A DNA stretch of 64,000 nucleotides, from contig NC_018329.1 in assembly GCF_000234665.1 (NCBI RefSeq), forward strand, positions 432,489-496,488, given 5' to 3'. This stretch comes from Leishmania mexicana MHOM/GT/2001/U1103 (Eukaryota; Euglenozoa; Kinetoplastea; Trypanosomatida; Trypanosomatidae). Shown here piece by piece: positions 9,746 through 20,738 of this stretch (its first letter is position 1; every line of letters starts with the position of its first letter). The notes under the pieces are model-generated. The model was not told the origin of the DNA. It saw only the letters and a program-made list of their open reading frames with translations, and made no database searches. The translations under genes and the position numbers were made by a program.

Positions 9746-12160
9746 TGTTGGAGGCGACGCGTGCCGGTGGGGGGGGGGGGAGTGACGACTGGGCAAGGGG
9801 AAGAGAGAGGGAGAGGGAGAGGGAGAGACGGGAGTAGATGCACGTGTTGTGCGTGTACGTGTGCGTATATGTCTTGCCGATGCTACGCTCTCTTTTGGTG
9901 TTCGTTTTTAAAGGGCCTCGGGTGAGAGACGGACCCGAGATAAGCCGATGCAGAGGCGGCGGTGCGAAGTGCGGTCGATGGAGGCAGCGAAACAGCGTGC
10001 GTAGGCGCCACCATGAGAGAGTGGGGACCACGTGATGTACAGAGGAGGATGGTAGGGAAGCCGGGAGGGAGTGTGTGTGGCGATGTTGAGGAGCGAGCCA
10101 GGTTGTGCGCGCCGAGAAGGAAGAGTTGTGTGCGCATTGGATGCAAGGCATATAACAGATGAAGAGGGATGGCGCGGAGCACGAGGAGGGGGAGGAGGCA
10201 ATGAAAAGGCATGGAGAAACACAACGATGCAGGCATGCATGAGCGGCACGCGTACACATCGCACGCAAGAGGAAAGCCCATCTGTGCATAAGGCGTGGGA
10301 GCGAGCGAGGGATAATGAAGTGATGCGGAGGGAGGGAGGGGGGCGCATGAGGAGAAGGGACATTCCGTGGCCATCACCCTCCTCCCCCGCTTCTGTCCAG
10401 CCCCCACCTTACCGCGCACGTCGGGGCATACCCACCAGACCCCGTCCTTGGGGAGAATGCGCACGAGCCCACCTGCGGGCCAGCATGGATAATGGAGACA
10501 CACACACGCGGGTATTCTGTCTAGCTGCAGACTCGCGCTGCGCACCGCTTCGAAGGGGGAAAAAAAGAAAAAAAAGCCTTGCAGCGGTGGAGTCCAGACA
10601 TCCGTCGCTGGGCGCCAAAGCACTGACAGTGCCGGCTGTCCGCACGCCACGCCGCCGCCCTCCCCCCTTTCCCCGTCCCTCGTTGGGGTAAGGAGGGAGA
10701 GTGGGGGATGGGGCAGCGGTGCCACCTCGGCCTTGACCCTTTTTGCTGGCGCGTGTATTCGCTTGTGCTGTTTTACGTGTCTTGCGTCATACCGTCGCTA
10801 CTCCGTTACGGCTACTACGAGGGATCCACCACACATACACACTCACACACGGAGGGAGACGATGGGGGACGAGGGAGGAGGAGAGGAGGAGGGGCATTGG
10901 ATCAAGGCAAATCCATGTAAGCCCACTTGCCGGGTATCTCTCTCCCTCTGTGCCTCTGTGTGTGTGGTGGCGCATGAAAACGCGAGAAGGAGAGACAGAG
11001 TGGTGGGTCGGTGGGAACGAGAAGTACGTCGCCGGAAGAAAAGCTATATATATATATATATAAAGGTAGACCCTACGAGAAAACACAATTTCCTTTTAAA
11101 GACAGACCAACAGAGAACAGCACCCAACAACAACAGTGACGACGACGACGACGACGGCGACGGCGACACACACATACATACATACAGGGAGAGAAGAGAG
11201 GAGGAGGAGGCAGAGGTGCCTTTCATGTGCGCTGCCTCAGCTACAGCAGCCTCAGCGCACGGATACGCACAGGCACACACACGGGTGCACCCCCCCCCCT
11301 CCCTCCCCCATCCCCTTTTTCCTGCATGGCGAGAGAAGTGAAGCGTGAGGGAGACGGAGAGGCGTGCGGACGCATCGTGGGGGTGGAGGAGGAGGCCTCT
11401 TACACACACGCACACACGCATCTCACCAACGTATTACGTGGCGTGCCGAGGTGAGCGCAGGCGCAAACACAAGGACACAGCTACAACCTCCTCAAGCAAC
11501 CTACCCACATGCGCAAGAGCACGAGTAGGCAAGATTCGTCAGAGAAGGCGCTCCGTGTCCAATGGGAGCCTGTCAGTACATGCATCGCTACAGCAGGCCA
11601 TACGTCAACGTCGTGAAGAACGGTCGTCACGCGCGAGAAATGAAGAGATCCCTACTACAAAAAGCGCAGCAACGAGAAATGTGCGCACAGGACGTGTACA
11701 CAGCCGGCATCGACGCGGACATAAACTCAGCGCGGAGAAAAACGCCAGGAAGAAGCGCACCGCTCTCAGCCTGACGCTCTTCGCCCCTCCCCCCACTCCC
11801 AGAAACCCACACATGCACGCTCGCCGATGACCCGTACACAGACTCCGGCCACGCACAGGAGGGCAGGAGAGGGAAGAGCCTCGGCCACCGATGACTCAGC
11901 ACTGCCTCGTGGCGTATACAGGCAGGCCCACATCATCTTACCAGAGATTGCTCCCACCGGCTGCATCGCGGAGAGAAAACAGCAGCCGCAAGGTGAACGA
12001 TGGGGAGGACGGCTTTAGTGTGATGGAAGCAGAGACCCGGCTGCACGATGCGTGGGTGTGCGCCACACGCACAGGCACCGAAGGACGCGCACGTTTAGCT
12101 GTGTGTGTGTGTGTGTGTGTGCACGCGTGTGCGTCTGCGCTAGCGTGTGGCCAGTGCAGC
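9746..12160. other. Gene-free spacer between COX VII-like gene and ALDH
   Basis: About 2.4 kb. It contains polypurine runs just right of ALDH (9770-9834), further purine-rich sequence at 10180-10350, an alternating TA run at 11043-11061, a GAC/GGC triplet run at 11138-11162, (CA)n tracts and a (GT)n run at 12101-12121. No frame on either strand has recognisable protein similarity. It should hold the 5' leader of ALDH and the 3'UTR of the COX VII-like gene. Confidence 0.6.
9789..9832 (-). promoter_or_regulatory. Predicted spliced-leader acceptor for ALDH
   Basis: On the minus strand a nearly pure C/T tract (9832 down to 9793) is followed by the first AG dinucleotide at 9790-9789. That would leave a 5'UTR of about 43 bases before the ATG at 9745. 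Trypanosomatid trans-splicing normally uses the first AG after a polypyrimidine tract. Predicted from sequence only. Confidence 0.5.
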
Positions 12161-12658
12161 TTAAGCGGGAATGTAGAACTTGCGCTGGCCAGGAGCAGCA
12201 GTATCGCCGAGGGCGGCCGCGTATTGGTCGCTGTATTGCCACACGTGCGACATGTGGTCCCACGGGGAGTTGTTGATGGCCTCCTCCCACTCCTTGTTGA
12301 CTGTCTTGCGCCACGTCGGGTTGTTTGCCGGCATATACGTGCCGTAGTAGTACTTGAGACCGCTGAATATGATGAAGCCGTGCGTGGCGAGCACCACCAA
12401 CATGAGAATGACCGGGTGGCGGGGGAGCTTCTGGCCCTCGCCGAAGATCTTGTCCGACACACGCATCGCGATGACGGTGTCAACTGCGTCCTTAAACTGC
12501 TGGGGGTCCTTGAAGTGCGCCATCGCTTCTGGGGAGTAGAAAACCTCCTTCTTCATGGCGTAGACCCACTTGAAGCTGTATGCGAAAGGGTTCGGGATGC
12601 GTGCGCGATACTCGGCAAGCGTCGTGGCCGGAGCCCAAACACCGAACGGACGCGGCAT
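12161..12658 (-). CDS. COXVII: Cytochrome c oxidase subunit VII-like (kinetoplastid-specific)
   Basis: A 165-residue protein with one strong membrane span at about residues 82-100, flanked by an N-terminal aromatic/basic domain (1-80) and a C-terminal polar tail rich in Trp, Asn and Tyr. This layout fits a nuclear-encoded, single-span inner-membrane subunit of respiratory complex IV with no homologue outside kinetoplastids. The specific name rests on my recollection that the T. brucei COX VII gene is a near neighbour of the ATP synthase beta and tubulin acetyltransferase genes, which matches the order here. The start Met opens MPRPFGVWAP, without a classical cleavable presequence. If the name is wrong, it is still a small single-span mitochondrial-type membrane protein. 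Confidence 0.7.
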   Translation of the reverse strand: MPRPFGVWAPATTLAEYRARIPNPFAYSFKWVYAMKKEVFYSPEAMAHFKDPQQFKDAVDTVIAMRVSDKIFGEGQKLPRHPVILMLVVLATHGFIIFSGLKYYYGTYMPANNPTWRKTVNKEWEEAINNSPWDHMSHVWQYSDQYAAALGDTAAPGQRKFYIPA

Positions 12659-14282
12659 GACGCAGGAAAAAGATACGTGTAGCGAAAATCCGAGGTGGAG
12701 AAAGGCCCTTGTGCGTGTATGGCGCGGAGGAGAGCGAGGAGGAGAGCGGGGCGGTCGCGGTCGCGGTGGCGATGATAATGGGTGCCTTTTTTTATTATTC
12801 CCTTTACTGTGGTGTGCTACCGAGACAGTATCGCGATACTACGACGAGGAGGGCACGCGAGGCAGTGTTGCCACAACAGAAAGCAAGAAGAGGGATAAGC
12901 ACCACAGGAGTTCGGAGTCGGCCAACAGAAAACGTGACGCGCACAAACAACAAGATCCATGAGCATGCGGAGGCGATGTAACGACAACAAAAGAGAGAGG
13001 ATGTGGCGGAGAAGAAGTGGAGGAGAGTCGTGAAGCCACAAGTCCACATGCAACCCTTTGCCATGCACATGCAAACTCAGCATCTCCATGGACATGACCC
13101 ACAAAACAAAAAAGCATACCGCAAGAAGACGAGGAGAGAGAGAGAGAGGGGGGCGGTGGCCACGTGTGTCTCCCTCCTCCTCCTCCCCCCGCCCCGCCCC
13201 GCCCCCTTGGCGAAGAAATCGCGCACCCTGTCACATCGTCCCCCCGAGCACGGGCCACTAACGTCCTTTCTACACGCATAGAGCGGCGAGAGAAGAGTCA
13301 CCTCCGCATCATGGCGGGGGATGGTGAAAAGTATGGGGGGTCGGTGAGGTGTGCGCATGCCTCACCAAACACCACGCGCACGCACACCTCGCCCGATGGC
13401 CCCCCACTCCGTCGTTTGCTTTCTTCCTTATCCCCATCCTCCTTGACCAACCCTCCCTCTCTCGACCCCTTATACCCTCCCCTTCATGCATGCATGCCCC
13501 TATGGTGTGAAGGTGGTGCAACATTACGTAAGTTGTTGCCATGCTGGACTACAGCCGTGTCGCTCTTCGCATCAAGCGGCGCGGAGCGAGGAGGCGGGGA
13601 GGCGGGTGGGATGAGCCGGTGGTAGAGGGGAGAGAGAGGGGGACGACACCGCAGGCACAGCTTCTACCGATATGCTTGTGTGTGTGTGTGTGTATGTTTG
13701 CCGTCCTGTTGCTGTTTGAGCCCCCCCAAACGGTAGGCCGCTGCACGTATGCCCTGTCCGTGTCTCTGGCTGGCTCTGTGCGTGTGCGCTCTCTTCACCT
13801 ATAATCTCTACACACACACACACACACGGAGAGAGGCACACATACACACACGCACGCATGCAGAGAAGAAGTGCCCAAGTAGCATCGAGCGCACACCACC
13901 CGACACAGCACACGGCTGCCAAGCCAAAGATACAGCACGTACACAGACACTACACATGCCACACGCACAAACATATACCTATCCATCAGGCGGAGGGGAG
14001 GGGGGCTCGGAAAGGGGAGCAACGTATGCGCAAAGAACGGAGTCGCACATGCAGCCATACACACTCCCCCCCCTCCTCCCCTCTCAACCACGAGAAGAGA
14101 GAGGCGTGTGTGTGTGTGTGTGTGTGTGCTCTTCTGTATCAGCCAGGTCACGCATGAGCGAGCCGCGTCCAAAGCATCTGACGCTCCTACACAAGCACGC
14201 ACAGGCGCATCCCTCTGGGGCGGCAGCGGCTCTACGCGTCAGCCGCGCCTCCTCCGCGAAGCGCCGCTCCCTCTTCGTCTTG
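12659..14282. other. Gene-free spacer
   Basis: About 1.6 kb between the SUKH gene and the COX VII-like gene. It contains purine-rich stretches (about 12720-12770 and 13130-13152), a C-rich block near 13180-13205, (GT)n at 13678-13693 and 14107-14128, and (CA)n near 13811-13828. No coding signal seen on either strand. Confidence 0.6.
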
Positions 14283-15902
14283 CTACCGCTTCTTCTGCAC
14301 GTCTGCCAACGATGAAGTCGGTGACGTTAGTGGGCGACCGTCAGCGGATGTGATGATGGGTGGGGTTGGCCCCGTCAGAGGCGGCGTGTCGTGGTTTTCT
14401 TCCGGCACAAGGACACCCTCATCATCGTCGTCCTCCTCGAGTTCCTCTGTGAAGCCGTACTCCTCCGTCATAATGTACTTCAAGTACTCCCCGAAGTCGC
14501 TTGCCACGACGGAGAAGCTGTCCGGATTCCCATGCACGAACTGGATCACCTGCCCATACACGCCACCGTGAAGCTCGGCAGGCTTGAAGTCGATGTAGAG
14601 TCGCGAGGTAGCAAAGTGTTTCGGCGGTGACGGCGGCGTACGTGCATGGGACGGGGTCCGCGCAGGAGCGAACCCTGAGCTGTCCGCTGTATTCCTCGTC
14701 GCAGCAGCCGCTGTCATCTTGGCAGGATCAGCATCTGGGATTATCGGGGCTGAGCCCCGCACGTGCGGTTGCACGCTGTCAGCAAACACGAGCCACTGGT
14801 GAAAGCTGGCGTGGATATCGATGCGAGGGTCCACATAGACAACACACGGCTCCTCGCTGAACGGCGTCGGCGTCGTCGCAAAGGATGTCTTTGCATCGCC
14901 AGCAGGGGCGCCATACGATGCTCCTGCGTTCAACGCGCTGCCGGCGTGGAGCGACGATGGCGGCGGCGGCGGAGGAGCGCCGTAAATAATCTTGTACCCC
15001 GAGTACACGGAAGCGATGGAGTGCGCTTTGGGCGTAACACAGCTCGCGGCAGACGGTGGCGCGTCGCCCGCTGCACCGCCCTCGCCACTGCACTGCGCTG
15101 TCACACACGCAGCGTCACGCAACCCCCCGTCTGCGGTGGCGGTGGACGCCGGCGAAGACGGCTTTGGTGTGGAAGAAGGCGGTGGCGACGACGATTGGGT
15201 TGCAGCGGCTGCCGTTGGGGGGGCCCACCCCTCGCTTTCATCGGGCAGCGTAGCAGGAGGCGGCGGGAACTGCTGCTCTGCCACCAGCATCTGCTCCACC
15301 GACTTGAGGTAGTATGGGCAGCTCGTGTATGTGGAGCCGAGGATGGGCAGAGCGACAAAATGCGGGAGCGGGCGACGCTGCCGCGGCCCGGCCATTGTGT
15401 GCACCTTCTTGGCGATCTGTGACTTTATAAAGGCTGCCGCCTCGGAGGCCATCGCAGCAGCAGCCGTCGCCTTGGTGGAGCTCTTCGCGGCCGTCTTGTA
15501 GGTCGGCGCCGTAGGCGACGCGCCGGCTGCCGCCGGCCTTGCTGTCGTGGTGGTGGCGGTAGACGTGGTGGATGCCACACTACCGCTTTCCCCTGCGGAC
15601 ATAGTCACCATCGCACTCGCCGACGTCGAATGCGGCTGCGCCGCAGCAGCCGACGGTGGCACGGAGCCCGGCGGGGCGTGCAGCGTCTCCCAGCACGTTC
15701 CGTTCACACGCTGAAGAAGGTACAGCAGCTCCGCCGGGGTGCCGGGGTAGGACTGGCGTAGACGAGTAAGCTGGCGTTCCTGCGCCCTCGGCAGTTTGTC
15801 GAGCTGACGAATGCAGTACGTTGGGAGGTGCTGGCGTAATGCCGTCACGTAGGCGTCTACGAGGCGCCGCGACACCTCAGCCGTGCGAGGGCCTTTGGGC
15901 AT
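14283..15902 (-). CDS. SMI1/KNR4 (SUKH-superfamily) domain protein
   Basis: A 539-residue protein whose ordered pieces together fit a SUKH-1 fold. Near the N-terminus is a helix with ELLYLLQRVNG (about 58-68), typical of the SMI1 'LP..y..fl...NG' region. A second ordered piece with LPHFVALPILGS lies near 185-195. A C-terminal block at about 434-477 contains LYIDFKPAE, GGxYGQVIQFVHG and a final helix DFGEYLKYI; these correspond to the 'yiDl.p...G..GqVi.f.hd...l.a.sF.eyL' signature. Between the pieces lie long Ala/Ser/Thr/Pro inserts, including a polyproline run near 300. The tail after 478 is acidic (a run of Glu/Asp) and ends in basic residues. In fungi KNR4/SMI1 is a disordered-hub regulator of cell-wall signalling; the role here is unknown. 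Family assignment is from motif reading only. Confidence 0.7.
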   Translation of the reverse strand: MPKGPRTAEVSRRLVDAYVTALRQHLPTYCIRQLDKLPRAQERQLTRLRQSYPGTPAELLYLLQRVNGTCWETLHAPPGSVPPSAAAAQPHSTSASAMVTMSAGESGSVASTTSTATTTTARPAAAGASPTAPTYKTAAKSSTKATAAAAMASEAAAFIKSQIAKKVHTMAGPRQRRPLPHFVALPILGSTYTSCPYYLKSVEQMLVAEQQFPPPPATLPDESEGWAPPTAAAATQSSSPPPSSTPKPSSPASTATADGGLRDAACVTAQCSGEGGAAGDAPPSAASCVTPKAHSIASVYSGYKIIYGAPPPPPPSSLHAGSALNAGASYGAPAGDAKTSFATTPTPFSEEPCVVYVDPRIDIHASFHQWLVFADSVQPHVRGSAPIIPDADPAKMTAAAATRNTADSSGFAPARTPSHARTPPSPPKHFATSRLYIDFKPAELHGGVYGQVIQFVHGNPDSFSVVASDFGEYLKYIMTEEYGFTEELEEDDDDEGVLVPEENHDTPPLTGPTPPIITSADGRPLTSPTSSLADVQKKR

Positions 15903-18085
15903 AGCGGTGCACGACTTGCCGTTGCGAGTATTAGGAACAGAACGGAGAGAAAGGAAGATGTATGCAGCAGCAGCAGCAGTCGACGCGTAAGAGAGCAGCC
16001 GCTAACAGAAGAAAAGAAAAAGGCGAGGGTCAACGAGAGGTGGAGAGTCGCCGGCGCAACAGCAACGGCAACGACGAGTAGACGACTCAGACACGCGGGG
16101 GTAGAGTGCGAGACACTCCTGCTAGTGCACACTGTGTGTGTTTGGGTGTGCACGGGCGTGTGGGTGCTTCACTTCTCTAAGCTGACGGAGCAGCCTGCAC
16201 TCGTGTGCGTATGTGAATACGCCCTTTCCTTCGCCAGCGTGTGGAGGGATGGGGGGAGAGGCGAGAGGGGCGTTGCAGGCAGGCGATCACGCGAGTCGGC
16301 ACATTCGTCCCAGTCGGTCCGACCTCTGGGGTGGTGTGTGCGGCCGGGCCGCTTACACCGAGGGCCACGCCGGCGCGGCATAGAGCGCGTCTGTTTGCAT
16401 ACAAGGGGCGTGCCGGTGCGCTCGTGTTGTGTGCACGGACGAGAAGGTGGCGCCACCCGCCCCTTCCACCCCAGCCTGTCGCACCTCTCCCGTCTCGCCA
16501 GATGTGTCTCTTAGAGCTCGGTATACAGGATCACGGCTCGGCCCGTCGGCGGACGTTTCGCCGCATTGTGTGCAACGAGCCGCGAATCACGTATGGCAGG
16601 GGAGGCGTGCAGTCATGGAGCTGTGCGTTGACTGCAGGAGCGTATGGAGATGAGATGGCCCTTGCGGTCAGAACAGACGGCAGAGGCGCCATCCACATGA
16701 AGGGGAGCCACAGCCCCAGCAGACAAGCAAGAAACGGCGCCTCACATGTGCGGCGCACCTACACGGTCGGCGGGGCCGTGCCCCCATCTCGCGTGCCCGT
16801 GGCGGCACCCCGATTTTTCGCTCTTCTGTGAGCGGGGGCTCTCTTCGTCCCGCCTCACTGTCTCATGCGCCTGCTCTCGGTTGAGCGTCAGGGGCGCACG
16901 GGGTCCACCGTCCGCTCGTGCCGAGGACATGCGCTGTAGAGGATGAGGACGCACGAGAGCCGCGCCGGAGTGAGGAGGCAGTCAAACGCCCTCTTCAAAG
17001 TCAGCGCAGTGTCGCGGTTCTCTCGTGGCGCCATGTCGCGTCCCGTTGAATGCGACGCTGTAGGCCATCGAGAAGACGACGACAACGACGGCCTGCACCG
17101 TTGTACGCACGGATTCTCACGATTTGGGGAGGGTGGGTGACCAGCGAGACACATGCCCTCATCCGCTTGGTCTCCCGGCAGCGGGCGCGGGCGCCTTCCA
17201 CCGATCTGCTGAGAGTCGCTTGAAGGCAGGTGCTGTGAACCAGGCCCTCGAGGCGATGGACGGGCCCATGCGGCGCCTGCAATCTGACCCACAGCAGCAT
17301 GAATGATGGCAGCATTCGTAATCAGAATCCCCACGTGCGCAGTAGGACGTCCGTCCCGTTCCCCAGCCCTCCAAGCTTACCGGGGGAGAGGGGGCAAGAG
17401 CAGGGAGAGAGAGAGAGAGACTGCGGCGGTCAGATGGCTGCTGGTGAGGCGCAGGGCAGTGCCGCGTCCGGGGAGAAGAGGCGGAGGCAGGAGTGGGCGT
17501 GTGTGGATTCCTTTTGCCGTTGCTGCTTTGGCTTGTCGTCGACCTCGACACGAAAACGAGCACCCGCAGTCCAGTCCACGTGTGTCCCACGCCCACACGT
17601 GTGTGGGTAGCCGTGAGCTCGCGCGAGAGAGAGAGAGAGGGAGGGAGGGAGGGAGGGAGGGAGGGGGAAGACAGAGAGCAACAGGTAGGTGAGCGCGCAA
17701 CAGAGGAAGAGGCGCAGGAGGGACGAGGGCACGCATCATCGCCCTGGAAGGGCGAGGGGAGGCGCAGGCGCGCGCACGACGGAAGTGGTCACTGCTTCGC
17801 GCATGCGCCTTCGTGCGAGGACGAGAGGAGCCCCCTGGTGTCCGGCTTTCCCATATGTGCCCGAGACCCGCAAACGCCGGGGAAGAGGAGAGGGTGAGGG
17901 TGGAAGGCATACATACAACACACACACACGCACGCACGCACACATCAGTCATGTATCAGAGCTCATGTTCAACGATTCTCCACCCAGCGCACATGCACAC
18001 GTACACGTACACGTACACACCGCGCATGTTCCTCCCCACTACCACCCACCTTCTGCAGGCATGTGCCCACAGTCTCCGGTTGGCG
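15903..18085. other. Gene-free spacer, partly non-repetitive
   Basis: About 2.2 kb between the tubulin acetyltransferase tail and the SUKH gene. The outer parts contain a CAG run (15967-15980), a GGGA array (about 17640-17667) and a GTACAC run (18000-18018). The middle, about 16240-17340, is unusually free of simple repeats and of polypurine. It has only short open frames (up to about 200 codons) that I could not match to any family. It may be long 3'UTR or an old retroposon-derived element. Confidence 0.5.
17622..17667. repeat. (GA)n followed by (GGGA)n array
   Basis: A GA dinucleotide run passes into about seven GGGA tetranucleotides. On the transcribed strand this is a pure pyrimidine tract, which could act as a splice or polyadenylation signal between the flanking genes. 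Confidence 0.8.
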
Positions 18086-18787
18086 TCAGGGAAGGTTGCT
18101 GATGATGTTGTACAGGGCACCTCGGCGGTACGTTTCCGGCGTCTGAGTAGTCGGTTTCCATGCCGCTTCGCGTGCGCTGGAACCGCTGCTGCGGTCGTCG
18201 CGACAGCCTCCGCCGTCAGAGGCTGCCAACGCTAGCCCGTTCCACCTGGCTCCGCGGCAGCCCGGCGGAACGGCACGAGGCAGCGGTGACGGAGGCAACG
18301 GCGCAGTGCGGGCACCGGCAGGTCCTCGGATAGAGGCACCGTGACTGACGCTGGACGACGGCGACATTACGATGTGCGTGATCCTCTCTTGAGGAGCGGC
18401 CTCGCAGGAAGATGGCAACAGTGGTCGCAGTGGAAGTGGCTCGCGCTGCGTCGACCCAAGGGCTTCTTGGGTAGGAGGCTGCGTCTGAAACATCAGCGGC
18501 TCGTACACGGTGGTGAGACGGCTCGCGAAGCAGCCGGGGGGCAGTAGTGACAACGGCGCAGGTGGGCCGCTGTTCGCCGATGTCGGCACCGACACCCTCA
18601 GAGGCGTGAGCGAGGGCACGCGCGCAGGACATATCGGATATATGTTACGCGGCGCACGGCTTTGTCGCGGCGGCAGAGCCGGTGACGCAGGACCGAGTCC
18701 ATGCAGTGGTGGCGACGCCAACAGTGGAAGCCCGGGTAGACCAGGAGTGCCGAAGGCAGCAGCAGCAGCAGGTGAGGGCGCTGCCAT
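18086..18787 (-). CDS. Probable C-terminal tail of alpha-tubulin acetyltransferase, out of frame with the catalytic part
   Basis: A 233-codon frame begins at an ATG only eight bases past the stop of the acetyltransferase frame. It encodes an Ala/Pro/Ser-rich disordered segment that ends in a short ordered-looking GALYNIISNLP. It has no splice-acceptor-containing spacer of its own. The preceding frame ends just after a run of seven A (minus strand). One extra A there would put the catalytic domain directly in frame with this stretch, so the simplest view is a single protein split by a homopolymer length error or a real indel. A separate gene is less likely given the spacing. Confidence 0.5.
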   Translation of the reverse strand: MAAPSPAAAAAFGTPGLPGLPLLASPPLHGLGPASPALPPRQSRAPRNIYPICPARVPSLTPLRVSVPTSANSGPPAPLSLLPPGCFASRLTTVYEPLMFQTQPPTQEALGSTQREPLPLRPLLPSSCEAAPQERITHIVMSPSSSVSHGASIRGPAGARTAPLPPSPLPRAVPPGCRGARWNGLALAASDGGGCRDDRSSGSSAREAAWKPTTQTPETYRRGALYNIISNLP

Positions 18788-18795
18788 ACCAGTGT

Positions 18796-19533
18796 CTACC
18801 CGGGTGTCCAGTTTTTTTCCTTTGCACCGCCGATGGTGGTGGCAGCACTCGTGGAGGACGGAAACGGCGATGCGCGCGCAGGAGACGCCGCCCGCAGCAG
18901 TTTGCCGCGCTCAGACACGGTGGTGTGGTCGAAAAAGCTATGAAAGACGACAAAGTTGTTCACCTGCGGCGTGTACGCGGCGAGTCCGTAGTGCTTCCTG
19001 AGGAAGCCGAGCAGCTTGTTGCTGGGGCGGTCAATGGCCAGCACCTCGGGCCTGGGCACCTGCTCCGCCTTGAGCATGTGCGAGTACAGCACTTTCCCAT
19101 ACCCTTGCCGCTGGCAGCTCTCGTCCACGTAGAAGTCCAGCACGCAGAGGGGGTCCACCTCCACCAGGCCGCAGGTAACGGGGTGCGTCACGAACAGCTT
19201 CTTCACCCCCACCTTCAGAATGCCGGCACCGCGGTGGTTCTGGGTAAGCAAGTAGAGCCGGAAGGTTCTGTTCTCCCGGAGTCGCGCCACAGAGGTGAGA
19301 ACGGAGTTAATCTCCTGCGCCTGTTGGCTACGGGCGCCGAGGATATCGATGGTGCGGCACAGCTTGCGCTCCAGGTCCTGCTGCGCCGCATCCGCACCGC
19401 CGCGGCGAGCAGCATTGCGCAGGGCATCGAGGTCCGCGCCAGTCCATCGAGAGACGCCGTCTGGCACCAAGGCCAGCTCAGGCACCTCCTCGTCTGCCAG
19501 CCTTGTCTTGGTCGGCTGCGCTGGTCGACGCAT
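18796..19533 (-). CDS. ATAT: Alpha-tubulin N-acetyltransferase (MEC-17/ATAT family), catalytic domain
   Basis: Acetylates Lys40 of alpha-tubulin on stable microtubules, expected on the subpellicular and flagellar cytoskeleton. The 245-residue frame is a GNAT-type domain. Substrate and fold residues include RLYLLTQNH and [11 protein letters not shown] (90-115). The signature [18 protein letters not shown] is at 130-147; Asp133 is the position of the catalytic Asp in the human enzyme, and QRQGYGK is the acetyl-CoA P-loop-like motif. After it come [19 protein letters not shown] (166-184) and [10 protein letters not shown]. The ATG at 19533 was chosen because the 80-codon upstream extension is low-complexity and absent from the fold. 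The frame stops at 18796, right after a seven-base A run; the following 233-codon frame probably belongs to it. From memory the T. brucei homologue sits next to the COX VII and ATP synthase beta genes, as here. Confidence 0.9.
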   Translation of the reverse strand: MRRPAQPTKTRLADEEVPELALVPDGVSRWTGADLDALRNAARRGGADAAQQDLERKLCRTIDILGARSQQAQEINSVLTSVARLRENRTFRLYLLTQNHRGAGILKVGVKKLFVTHPVTCGLVEVDPLCVLDFYVDESCQRQGYGKVLYSHMLKAEQVPRPEVLAIDRPSNKLLGFLRKHYGLAAYTPQVNNFVVFHSFFDHTTVSERGKLLRAASPARASPFPSSTSAATTIGGAKEKNWTPG

Positions 19534-20738
19534 TACGATAGAGGGAGAGGGGTGAATCGGCGAGGAAGCGGTTGGAACGGGCCGCGAAACGAATAGAAAA
19601 GATAGAAAGCCAAGGGCAAGCACGGTGGTGGAGACCCGAAAAGCGTAACGCGCATGGGGATCGCTGTGTGCCGCGGCGGTGACGGTGGGGTGGTGGCGGC
19701 GCGAGGGGCCAGCGACGCTAATCGGCACCCACGATCTCGTCAGAACAGCGAGAGAGGTAGCACACACACACACACAAAGGTGCAGCAGCAGCAGCAGCAG
19801 ACTTCAGAGGCGCCTTCTGTGCGCCAATGTACGTGTGCGCGCTGCGTTGGTTCGCTGTTTGACACGCGTGGGCCTCCTTTTCTGCGCGCACGAGCTGCAC
19901 GCGAAGGGCAGGGGTGACCCGCTCAGCAGCGCACACAAATGCCGGAGGCGGAGGCGAGAGAGAACGCCAGCAAGAAGGTCGTCAGTGGAGTGGCGAAACA
20001 GGGTGGAAAAGTGGGGGAGAAAGTCGGTGTCATGGTGACGGCGTATCGTATGCAGAGGGCCTTGCGCAGCCTCGACGGACAGCAACAGGCAGGGGTGGGA
20101 GTGGGGCATGGAGGAGGAAGAGGGGGTGTGCGTAGATGACGCCTTGGCGAGCGGTGTAGGACCCGCGGCACATAAACGCAGGCGCGGATGGAGGCGGGGC
20201 ATCTCCCTCCTCTGAACCCCAGCAACCAGTGAGAGGGGAGTGACCACTTTCGCCATACACGCACACACATACACCACTGCGTATGCAGGCGTGCGTGGCG
20301 TCCAAAGACTGCGCGGCACTGCGTGGCAATTCTCAGCAAGTTGTGCGGGTAAAAACGCGCCTGCACACACACACACCGACGACGACTCGCGCGGAGCGAG
20401 AGGGCGGAACAGCAAGCACACCAGAAGCGAAGAACAGCGGGAGAGGGAGGAGGGGGGGAGTAGACAGAGAAGGGCTCTGACTGTGGCTGCGTGGATACGA
20501 GCAAGCGATGAAAAACAAAACAAAAAGATCAAGAGAAGCACGCGCAAGTCGGAGGCCAAGCGCCACGCACCCACGCACGAACATGGCGCCCTGTCATTCC
20601 CCCCTTCCCGCTCTGCATCATAGCCCGCAACGGCAGAGCACTCGCGACACACAGAAAGGAGAGAGGATGGGGCGAAGCAGCCGCAGCGGACGAACTAAGA
20701 GGGGGAGAGGAAGGGGTGCTCGGTGTGGACGCTTTGGG
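19534..20738. other. Gene-free spacer
   Basis: About 1.2 kb between the LMBR1-like gene and the tubulin acetyltransferase. It contains a (CA)n run near 19763-19776, a CAG run near 19783-19801 and purine-rich sequence. It should hold the 3'UTR of the LMBR1-like gene and the 5' leader of the acetyltransferase. No convincing frame. Confidence 0.6.

Noticed and set aside
8186..9925. A 579-codon plus-strand frame
   Set aside because: Antisense to ALDH; Arg/His/Val-rich with no family resemblance.
9883..10725. A 280-codon minus-strand frame in the spacer right of ALDH
   Set aside because: Composition is Cys/Ser/Pro/His low-complexity from repeats, and it overlaps the expected ALDH leader and splice region.
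16241..17334. Short frames of 150-200 codons (16241-16831 plus, 16888-17334 minus)
   Set aside because: No recognisable domain, and the plus-strand one opposes the direction of every gene in the window.
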